Part shown: piece by piece, positions 1-5,748 of the stretch
Layout of the letters: the number at the start of each line of letters is the position of its first letter
How positions within the stretch are numbered: position 1 is the first letter of the stretch
NCBI GenBank assembly: GCA_012513425.1
Contig: JAAZCF010000324.1
Location: forward strand, 1 to 14,763
Origin: Bacteroidales bacterium
Lineage (GTDB): Bacteria > Bacteroidota > Bacteroidia > Bacteroidales > UBA932
Length of the DNA stretch: 14,763 bases
Direction of reading: 5' to 3'
Notes under the pieces: model-generated
The model's input: only the letters and a program-made list of their open reading frames with translations
Databases searched by the model: none
What the model was told of the DNA's origin: nothing
Program-made: the position numbers and the translations under genes

Positions 1-771
1 GCTGTAATCCCTGATCAAATTGAGAGAAATGTTTATGTGGAACAAGTTGCTGCCAAGTTCAAAATTAGAGAAGACTCAATTTATCAAAAGATTAGTCAAA
101 TAAGATCTAACCGCAACTCATTAGAGCAATCTCGCGCCAGAATTGAAGAGGCGTCTTTTGAAATGGTTTCAACAAATGAGGAGTCCAAGCCCATCATAGA
201 TGCTTTTCTGGAAGTGAATGAAAAGGAAATCATATACTATTTGTTAAAATTTGGCGAGCACCCTTTGTATAGAGAAGAAAATTTGCGCTATAAAGCTGAA
301 AAGCCAAAGCAGACTGTGGCTGAGTATATCAAGCAGTCTCTTGATGAAGATGAGTTGGAGTTTGTAAATCCTGTTAACAGAACAATTTTCAACGAATATT
401 TCAGCCTGCCAAGAGAAGAAGGACTTGAATGTGAGGCATCTCAGGGCAAAGTTATTCGTTATTTTTCCATTCATCCAGATCCAAATGTCAGTAAACAAAT
501 GATGGATGTCATTTGTGATGAGTATCCTTTGACTATCAAGGTTTATTTGGATTCCTTGACTCCAGAGGAACTACTTTTAGGCAAAAATGTGCCCAAGGTG
601 GTTATCGCATACAGAATAAAGGTTATAGACAGGCTGTGCATCGCTACTCAAAAAGAAATAGATGCAGCAATTAAGAATGGAGATAAAGAGCTATTGAAAG
701 AAAAAATGAGACTATTGTCTTGTCTCAATACTGTAAAAAATACCTTAACAAAAGAGCTTAATCGGCTCTAA
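1..771 (+). CDS. dnaG: DNA primase DnaG, C-terminal part (5' end outside window)
   Basis: This is the end of the replicative primase, which makes RNA primers for the replication fork and binds the DnaB helicase through its C-terminal region. The frame is open from base 1, where it reads A-V-I-P-D-Q-I-E-R-N-V-Y; IPD...R..Y is typical of the segment just after the primase catalytic core in Bacteroidota DnaG. The GTG at 37 is therefore an internal valine and not a start. About 256 residues are visible. The zinc finger and TOPRIM core would lie upstream of the window. The visible part is charged and probably helical, including a segment around D-A-F-L-E-V-N-E-K-E-I-I-Y-Y that resembles the C-terminal helicase-interaction region of Bacteroides primases. 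The gene ends in TAA, 44 nt before metG. The family call rests on this C-terminal pattern only, so confidence is good but not complete. Confidence 0.8.
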   Translation, partial: AVIPDQIERNVYVEQVAAKFKIREDSIYQKISQIRSNRNSLEQSRARIEEASFEMVSTNEESKPIIDAFLEVNEKEIIYYLLKFGEHPLYREENLRYKAEKPKQTVAEYIKQSLDEDELEFVNPVNRTIFNEYFSLPREEGLECEASQGKVIRYFSIHPDPNVSKQMMDVICDEYPLTIKVYLDSLTPEELLLGKNVPKVVIAYRIKVIDRLCIATQKEIDAAIKNGDKELLKEKMRLLSCLNTVKNTLTKELNRL

Positions 772-776
772 TATGC

Positions 777-784
777 TACCTTTG
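777..784 (+). promoter_or_regulatory. Bacteroidota -7 promoter box before metG
   Basis: TACCTTTG matches the Bacteroidota primary sigma factor -7 consensus TAnnTTTG exactly and lies 31 nt before the metG ATG, just after the dnaG stop. No convincing TTTG -33 element is seen at the expected distance. The same TACCTTTG octamer precedes fum and galE in this window, which supports its use as a real promoter element. Confidence 0.6.
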
Positions 785-815
785 CGTGGGCTATAACTTA
801 TTTTTTTATACAAAT

Positions 816-2861
816 ATGAAAGATTACAAAAGAACACTTGTAACATGCGCGCTACCATACGCTAACGGACCTGTACATATTGGACACCTTGCAGGGGTTT
901 ATGTGCCTGCTGATATCTATGTGAGGTATCTGCGAATGCGTGGCAAGGATGTTCTTTTCGTGTGTGGCTCTGATGAGCATGGAGTGCCAATTACGATAAA
1001 AGCTCGTAAAGAAGGCTGTACACCACAAGATATTGTGGACAGATATCACGGCATTATCAAGAAAGCCTTCTCTGATTTCGGAATTGATTTTGACATATAT
1101 TCCCGCACCAGCTCAGATATTCACTCTGATACAGCAACAGACTTTTTCAAAAAGTTGTATGACGAAGGAAAATTCATCACCAAAGAGAGTGAGCAATATT
1201 ATGACACTGAGGCAAAAACATTTTTGGCTGACCGCTACATTGTAGGCACTTGCCCAAAATGTGGAAACGAAGGAGCCTATGGTGACCAATGTGAAAAATG
1301 CGGCTGCACTCTCAGCCCTGAAGAGCTTATCAATCCGAAGAGCAAACTCAGTGGCGCAGAACCAATCAAGAAGGCCACCACTCACTGGTATCTGCCATTG
1401 CAAGACTACGAACTGTGGCTTCGCGAATGGATTCTTGAGGGTCACAAAGAGTGGAAAACCAATGTTTATGGCCAAGTGAAAAGTTGGCTTGACGGCGGCT
1501 TGCAGCCTCGCGCTGTCACTCGCGACCTGGATTGGGGCGTGCCCGTGCCGATTGAAGGTGCAGAAGGCAAAGTGCTTTATGTGTGGTTTGATGCTCCTAT
1601 TGGCTATATTTCAAACACAAAAGAATTACTGCCGAATGATTGGGAGAAATGGTGGAAGAGCGAAGATACCAAGTTGGTTCATTTTATTGGCAAAGACAAC
1701 ATCGTGTTTCACTGCATAGTCTTTCCTTCTATTTTGAAGGCTTATGGAGATGGTTTCATTCTTCCAGAGAATGTGCCTGCAAATGAGTTCCTAAATCTTG
1801 AGGGAGACAAAATATCCACTTCTCGCAACTGGGCTGTTTGGCTTCATGAGTACCTTAAGGATTTCCCTCAGATGCAGGATGTCCTTCGCTATGTGCTGAC
1901 TGCCAATGCTCCGGAGACCAAAGACAATGACTTTACATGGAAAGATTTCCAGACACGCAACAACAGCGAATTGGTTGCTATTTATGGCAACTTCGTGAAT
2001 CGTGCCGTGGTTCTTACTCATAAAAATTTCGAAGGGAAAGTTCCTGTCAATTTAAAGCCAGAAGCTATTGATGCTGAGACATTAAATCAGATTCCTGCCA
2101 TTAGGGCAGCTATCGAAGATAACATAGAGCACTACAAATTCCGTGAGGCACTTAAAGAGGCCATAAGCTTGGCCCGTTTAGGAAATAAATATATTTCTGA
2201 TACAGAGCCTTGGAGGGTATCTAAAACTGATATGGACCGCACGGCTTCTATATTATATACATCGTTACAGATATGCGCAAATCTGGCTATTGCTATGGAG
2301 CCATTCCTTCCATTCTCTGCCAAAAAGCTCACTGAGATGCTTTGCCTCGAAAACCTTTCATGGGATCAGATTGGTAGCGGCGAGATTATTCCTGCCGGTC
2401 ATCAGATAGCTGCAGCCCAGTTGATGTTTTCTAAGATTGAAGATGCTCAGATTGATGTTCAATTGGCCAAATTGGCGGCATCAAAGGCTGCAAACGCAGA
2501 GGATGTTACTGCTGTTACTCTTGACACAGCCAAGGCAGAATGCATATTTGAAGATTTTGAAAAGATGGACATCCGCACAGCCACAGTGCTGGAGGCCGAG
2601 AGAGTGCCAAAGACCGATAAATTATTGCATCTAAAGATAGACACAGGCCTTGACAAGCGAGAGATTGTCAGTGGCATTGCAGAATATTACAGCCCTGAAG
2701 AGATGGTTGGAAAACAAATTTGCATTTTGGCCAATCTAAAGCCTCGTAAGATTAAGGGCATTGAGTCTAAAGGTATGATTTTGATGGCTCGCCAACCTGA
2801 CGGCAAGATGAGAATCGTTGCTCCTGACGAAAGGCTGGTAAATGGTGCTACTATTGGTTAG
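816..2861 (+). CDS. metG: methionyl-tRNA synthetase with C-terminal tRNA-binding domain
   Basis: This cytoplasmic class I aminoacyl-tRNA synthetase charges tRNA-Met with methionine using ATP, supplying both initiator and elongator Met-tRNA. The protein is 681 residues from the ATG at 816 (MKDYKRTLVTCALPYANGP). A longer reading from GTG at 786 is rejected because it would start immediately downstream of the promoter box and adds a non-conserved leader. Visible motifs are HIGH at residues 21-24, a four-cysteine zinc knuckle (C146, C149, C159, C162) and the KMSKS-equivalent KISTS at 332-336, followed by the anticodon-binding helical domain. The last 105 or so residues form a Trbp111/EMAP-type tRNA-binding domain (FEDFEKMDIRTATV... 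through KGMILMA). Length and layout match Bacteroides MetG. It is the first gene of a run with recX (3 nt gap) and prfB. Confidence 0.97.
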   Translation: MKDYKRTLVTCALPYANGPVHIGHLAGVYVPADIYVRYLRMRGKDVLFVCGSDEHGVPITIKARKEGCTPQDIVDRYHGIIKKAFSDFGIDFDIYSRTSSDIHSDTATDFFKKLYDEGKFITKESEQYYDTEAKTFLADRYIVGTCPKCGNEGAYGDQCEKCGCTLSPEELINPKSKLSGAEPIKKATTHWYLPLQDYELWLREWILEGHKEWKTNVYGQVKSWLDGGLQPRAVTRDLDWGVPVPIEGAEGKVLYVWFDAPIGYISNTKELLPNDWEKWWKSEDTKLVHFIGKDNIVFHCIVFPSILKAYGDGFILPENVPANEFLNLEGDKISTSRNWAVWLHEYLKDFPQMQDVLRYVLTANAPETKDNDFTWKDFQTRNNSELVAIYGNFVNRAVVLTHKNFEGKVPVNLKPEAIDAETLNQIPAIRAAIEDNIEHYKFREALKEAISLARLGNKYISDTEPWRVSKTDMDRTASILYTSLQICANLAIAMEPFLPFSAKKLTEMLCLENLSWDQIGSGEIIPAGHQIAAAQLMFSKIEDAQIDVQLAKLAASKAANAEDVTAVTLDTAKAECIFEDFEKMDIRTATVLEAERVPKTDKLLHLKIDTGLDKREIVSGIAEYYSPEEMVGKQICILANLKPRKIKGIESKGMILMARQPDGKMRIVAPDERLVNGATIG

Positions 2862-2864
2862 TAG

Positions 2865-3320
2865 ATGATGACTGCCGATCAAATACTCAGTCGTATGATG
2901 GCTCTTTGCAGCCGTAGGGAGTATTGTCGCAGAGATATAGAAAAGAAAATTGTCGCACTTTCTCAAGAAGTGGATGCGGCAAAGATAATAGACCGGCTTT
3001 GCAAAGAAAAGTTTCTGGATGAAAACAGATATTCTTCGGCTTTTGTGAGAGATAAAAGTGGCTTGCAAGGCTGGGGAGAGGCCAAAATTAGATATGCGTT
3101 GCACACCAAAGGTGTAGAAAAAGAGGCAGTTGAGGCGGCATTGGCGTTGTTGGATGAGGACTCACAAGTGGAGCGGCTTCAGAAGCTTTTGGCTCTAAAA
3201 GCTAAGTCTGTCAAGGCTGATGATGCAGAGCAACTTCGCACAAAATTGCTGAGATTTGCCCTTTCACGTGGATTTTCTTATCAACAGGCCGGCAATGCTT
3301 TGAAACAATTGAAACTATAG
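2865..3320 (+). CDS. recX: RecX family regulatory protein
   Basis: The family binds RecA filaments and modulates (usually limits) RecA activity in recombination and the SOS response, in the cytoplasm. The 151-residue protein has the usual RecX length and is made of helical repeats. It begins with L-x-x-C-S-R-R-E-Y-x-x-x-D-I-E, a pattern seen at the RecX N-terminus, followed by I-I-D-R-L-C-K-E-K-F-L-D-E-N-R-Y-S and F-V-R-D-K, and later GWGEAKIRYALHTKGV, the family's K-I-R-x-x-L-x-x-K-G-V signature. Two ATGs in a row (2865 and 2868) could serve as start; the first is 3 nt after the metG stop. The stop is 4 nt before prfB. This metG-recX-prfB spacing implies co-transcription. RecX next to RecA is common elsewhere, but no recA is present here. 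Confidence 0.9.
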   Translation: MMTADQILSRMMALCSRREYCRRDIEKKIVALSQEVDAAKIIDRLCKEKFLDENRYSSAFVRDKSGLQGWGEAKIRYALHTKGVEKEAVEAALALLDEDSQVERLQKLLALKAKSVKADDAEQLRTKLLRFALSRGFSYQQAGNALKQLKL

Positions 3321-3324
3321 AGAT

Positions 3325-4405
3325 ATGATAGCTCCGGATAAAATAAAAGAGATTAAACAGCGGTTAGAGACGTTGGGGAGGTGTCTTTGACATCGATGCT
3401 AAACGTTCTGAATTAACATCAAAACAAGAAAAAACCCTTGCTGTAGACTTTTGGAATGATCCAAAGGAAGCAGAAGCCATGCTTAAAGACATCGCGGTGG
3501 TAAAATTTTGGGTGGATGGATACGACAAGGCTGTTAGTGCTTACGAGGACCTTGAAGTGTTGGTTGATTTTGGCGAAGATGCTGAGGCTGATGCCGAGGC
3601 TGGGTATAATGCTTTACTGGCTGATGTAGAGGCTTTGGAGCTTCGCACCATGCTTTCTGCCGAGGGAGATAATCTTGGAGCGATTCTTAAAATTAATTCG
3701 GGTGCTGGTGGCACAGAGGCCAACGATTGGAGTTCAATGCTCATGCGAATGTATATGCGATGGGCTGAGCGTAATGGTTACAAAATCACTGTTGCTGACG
3801 TCCTTGATGGCGATGAGGCTGGTATCAAATCTTGCACGATAGAAATTGAAGGTGAATATGCTTATGGCTATTTAAAGGCCGAAAGCGGTGTACACCGATT
3901 GGTCCGTATCTCACCGTTTAATGCTCAAGGCAAGCGTCAGACTACATTTTCTTCGGTTTTTGTCTATCCATTGGTGGATGATACTATTGAAATTGAAATT
4001 AATCCGGCCGATTTAGAATGGGATACTTATCGCTCATCCGGAGCAGGCGGACAAAATGTAAACAAAGTTGAAACAGGCGTGCGCGTGCGCCATATTCCTA
4101 CGGGTATTGTTGTTGAAAACACTGAGACTCGCAGTCAACTTGATAACCGCCAAAATGCTCTTCGTATTTTAAAGTCACATCTTTACGACTTGGAGTTGAA
4201 GAAACGCCAGGAAAAGCAAGCTGAGCTTGAAGGTACGAAGAAGAGGATAGAGTGGGGAAGTCAAATCCGCAACTACACTCTTCAACCTTTCCGCCTCGTC
4301 AAAGATGTCCGCACAGGCTTTGAATCCACAGACACCCAAGCCGTTCTTGATGGTGATCTAAACGACTTCATGAAAGTCTTCCTTATGCAGAACGGACAAA
4401 ACTAG
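3325..4405 (+). CDS. prfB: peptide chain release factor 2, programmed +1 frameshift
   Basis: RF2 reads UGA and UAA stop codons in the ribosomal A site and triggers peptidyl-tRNA hydrolysis. The frame starts at ATG 3325 (M-I-A-P-D-K-I-K-E-I-K-Q) and runs 21 codons to an in-frame TGA at 3388. A +1 shift on CTT-TGA-C then continues D-I-D-A-K-R-S-E-L to the TAG at 4405, giving 359 residues against 365 for E. coli RF2. The RF2-specific stop-recognition tripeptide SPF is at 196-198 and the catalytic GGQ at 241-243; their separation of 45 residues equals that in E. coli RF2. The ATG at 3479 opens a long downstream frame but would lose about 50 conserved N-terminal residues. RF2 autoregulates: when RF2 is scarce, the ribosome pauses at TGA and shifts. 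It is the last gene of the metG-recX-prfB run. Confidence 0.97.
3375..3391 (+). promoter_or_regulatory. RF2 programmed +1 frameshift site
   Basis: The stretch contains an SD-like GGGGAGG (3375-3381), a 3-nt spacer TGT, the slippery CTT (3385-3387), the in-frame TGA (3388-3390) and a following C. This is the canonical layout of bacterial prfB recoding sites (SD, 3 nt, CUU UGA C). The GGAGG is a full match to the anti-SD core of 16S rRNA. The downstream frame resumes with GAC at 3389. Confidence 0.95.
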
Positions 4406-4412
4406 CAATTAT

Positions 4413-4530
4413 TATGGTGTCGCCTGCGACAGAACTCATTGGTATTTAATTTGTTAGCTTCGTTATAGGTTCCAAAATCGAGACCTAACCAAGGCCTAAA
4501 TCTCAGATAATGTGAAGCTTACATCGCAGG
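4413..4530. repeat. left copy of ~118-bp direct repeat flanking the RAYT gene
   Basis: This segment aligns without any gap to 5530-5647 (constant offset of 1117 bp). By hand count, 83 of 118 positions match; in the right-hand 73 bp 57 match, and in the core 4474-4502 27 of 29 match. Similarity fades abruptly outside both ends. The copy starts 8 nt after the prfB stop and ends 13 nt before the RAYT stop, so it fills nearly all of the 137-nt intergenic space. It is bounded by inverted arms CCTGCGA (4423-4429) and TCGCAGG (4524-4530). It looks like a mobile or transposase-recognised unit and not a plain terminator. Confidence 0.75.
4418..4431. repeat. perfect short inverted repeat inside the left repeat arm
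   Basis: TGTCGC-CT-GCGACA is a perfect 6-bp inverted repeat around a 2-nt centre, 13 nt after the prfB stop. No T-run follows, so it is not a standard intrinsic terminator, although it might stall polymerase or protect the prfB mRNA 3' end. At the far end of the other copy GCGC-AG-GCGC (5641-5650) has the same design in inverted sense. Confidence 0.6.
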
Positions 4531-4542
4531 TAATCTGTAGAT

Positions 4543-5469
4543 TTATTCTTCTAGTCCTATATGCAAATAATGATTAAGGTGGTACTGGCTTGCTTTGGTA
4601 CTTTTTTGAAGGATATTCGAAAGTTGTATCAGTTCTGATTGAGTCATCTTGAAGAAAGGTCTTGCTTTTCCAACATAACCAAGCCGTTTGGTTTCCTGAT
4701 AGAGGATCCGAAATTCTATATATGAGGCTGGACCTTTATACTCATTGATTTCATATTGCTTACCTACAGTATACTCGAAGGCTTTGTTCATCTGATTGAA
4801 ATCATTATACAAAGAAAGAAAAAATGCGTAATCAATACAGTTGTATTGACTAATAATACAATCTTTAAAAGTATTGCTTTCTAAATCGGATAACTTTTTG
4901 TAAAGGTTTTTCAGTAAAGCATAATTTAGTGGCTGAATTCGTTCCATACGATATGTTAGAATTTTTAATGCATTTCGATAATTAGAAGATGCATGGTCAT
5001 GAGGTATAAATGAAGAAAAAGGATACTTATCGTTATAATACTTTAGAAAGTTCCATCTATATTCATTGGCTTTTGAGCAAATGCACTTTTGGACAGGATT
5101 GTTATAGATGTATGCGGCAAGAGTCTGTTTATTTTTTCTGTCATAAACGATGGAACGACCAAAACTCTTTTGCCAGAGAGCTCCCTTTCTTGAGTATTGA
5201 GTATTGTATTCTCTGGCATAAGATGTCTTTACTTCATACATAAATAGTTTTATGCTGTCAATGTTAGTGCGCAACACCGCCAGATGTATGTGATTGAGCA
5301 TAATACAGAAGGCGACCACTGAAATGCCATACTTGCGTGCGCAACAACACACAATTGTGAAGAAGATCAAAAAGTCATCTTTTTCATAAAAAATTACACC
5401 CTTGTCATTTGATAACATGTAGATGTGAACGACATCTACTTCCAAATAATTATTAACCTTGCCCGTCAT
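4543..5469 (-). CDS. Y1/RAYT-type HUH transposase (REP-associated tyrosine transposase-like)
   Basis: This is a single-strand DNA transposase of the IS200/RAYT superfamily, which cuts and joins DNA through a catalytic tyrosine. Of its 308 residues, the N-terminal ~145 match the family: V-H-I-Y-M-L-S-N near the start, F-Y-E-K-D-D-F, then A-F-C-I-M-L-N-H-I-H-L with the HUH histidines H60 and H62. Next come G-A-L-W-Q-K-S-F-G-R (residues 96-105) and A-A-Y-I-Y-N-N-P-V, where Y120 is the likely nucleophile. These fit RAYT proteins better than IS200 TnpA. Residues ~146-308 are a C-terminal extension, ending in a stretch (F-K-M-T-Q-S-E-L-I-Q-L-S-N-I-L) that could be a helix-turn-helix. No TnpB or other passenger gene is present. 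The gene is visibly more AT-rich than its neighbours and sits alone between convergent prfB and fum, flanked by matched repeats. The start is the ATG at 5469. All catalytic residues are present, so it may be active. Confidence 0.85.
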   Translation of the reverse strand: MTGKVNNYLEVDVVHIYMLSNDKGVIFYEKDDFLIFFTIVCCCARKYGISVVAFCIMLNHIHLAVLRTNIDSIKLFMYEVKTSYAREYNTQYSRKGALWQKSFGRSIVYDRKNKQTLAAYIYNNPVQKCICSKANEYRWNFLKYYNDKYPFSSFIPHDHASSNYRNALKILTYRMERIQPLNYALLKNLYKKLSDLESNTFKDCIISQYNCIDYAFFLSLYNDFNQMNKAFEYTVGKQYEINEYKGPASYIEFRILYQETKRLGYVGKARPFFKMTQSELIQLSNILQKSTKASQYHLNHYLHIGLEE

Positions 5470-5523
5470 ATCTACCCACTTGCTAATTATTTACTGCTAA
5501 GGTAATCATTACTTTTTTGCAAC

Positions 5524-5553
5524 CAAATATATGTTTGAGCCTGCTACGGAAAA
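5524..5553 (-). promoter_or_regulatory. candidate promoter of the RAYT gene
   Basis: On the - strand TATATTTG (5524-5531) matches the -7 consensus TAnnTTTG. It is preceded at 18 nt by TTTT (5550-5553), a near match to the TTTG -33 element, and this is the same spacing as at the fum promoter. It lies 54 nt before the ATG. The -33 region falls inside the right-hand repeat, so the repeat end may supply part of the promoter or an operator. Activity is inferred. Confidence 0.45.
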
Positions 5554-5647
5554 CGTTGACTTTCAACCAATTGACTTCGTGATGTGCTCGAAAATCGAGA
5601 CCGAACGAAGGCCTAAATCCCATATTAAGAGACGATTACGGCGCAGG
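5530..5647. repeat. right copy of ~118-bp direct repeat flanking the RAYT gene
   Basis: This is the partner of 4413-4530, same orientation and same length without gaps. Its arms are CCTGC (5540-5544) and GCAGG (5643-5647), at exactly the aligned positions of the left copy's arms. The core at 5591-5619 is 27/29 identical to the left copy. The copy also contains CTCGA-AAA-TCGAG (5587-5599), a small hairpin not conserved in the left copy. It is upstream of the RAYT gene and 38 nt from the fum terminator. A 10-bp inverted repeat (5534-5543 with 5662-5671) brackets it. Confidence 0.75.
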
Positions 5648-5671
5648 CGCAAAAGACGCATCAGGCTCAAA
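5534..5671. repeat. 10-bp inverted repeat bracketing the right repeat copy
   Basis: TTTGAGCCTG at 5534-5543 is perfectly complementary to CAGGCTCAAA at 5662-5671, with 118 nt between. The outer arm lies 15-24 nt beyond the end of the aligned direct repeat. It could form the base of a long stem around the repeat or be a second pair of recognition sequences. A 10-bp chance match over this distance is possible but not common. Confidence 0.45.
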
Positions 5672-5684
5672 AGGGCACTTTACT

Positions 5685-5726
5685 AAAAAACTAATCCCAT
5701 CCACGAACATGGTCGTGAGTGGGATT
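5685..5726 (-). terminator. intrinsic terminator of fum
   Basis: On the - strand, AATCCCA (5720-5726) pairs with TGGGATT (5693-5699) and TCACGA-side CACGA (5713-5717) pairs with TCGTG (5702-5706), with a 2-nt imperfect step between the stems (one mismatch, one G-T wobble) and a 6-nt loop. The stem is followed after AG by six T (5685-5690). This is a typical rho-independent terminator 23 nt after the fum stop, and it insulates fum from the RAYT insert. Confidence 0.9.
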
Positions 5727-5748
5727 GGTTTATTTGAGTATGTGATTG

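Noticed and set aside
786..815. metG starting at GTG 786
   Set aside because: This GTG sits immediately after the -7 promoter box, and the leader has no family similarity; ATG 816 gives the usual MetG N-terminus.
3479..4405. prfB starting at ATG 3479 as a 308-residue protein
   Set aside because: The upstream +1 frameshift site and the conserved RF2 N-terminal residues between 3325 and 3478 show that the real gene starts at 3325.
5010..5243. 77-residue + strand open frame inside the transposase gene
   Set aside because: It lies wholly antisense to the conserved HUH domain and has no recognisable motif.
4413..5647. CRISPR array or tRNA gene in the repeat region
   Set aside because: There are only two copies, 1.1 kb apart, with a gene between them, and no cloverleaf or spacer structure is visible.
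5655..5668. E. coli REP-like sequence (GCCTGATGCG on the - strand)
   Set aside because: It matches one arm of an E. coli REP by eye, but the second arm and the palindrome are missing and the host phylum differs; taken as chance.
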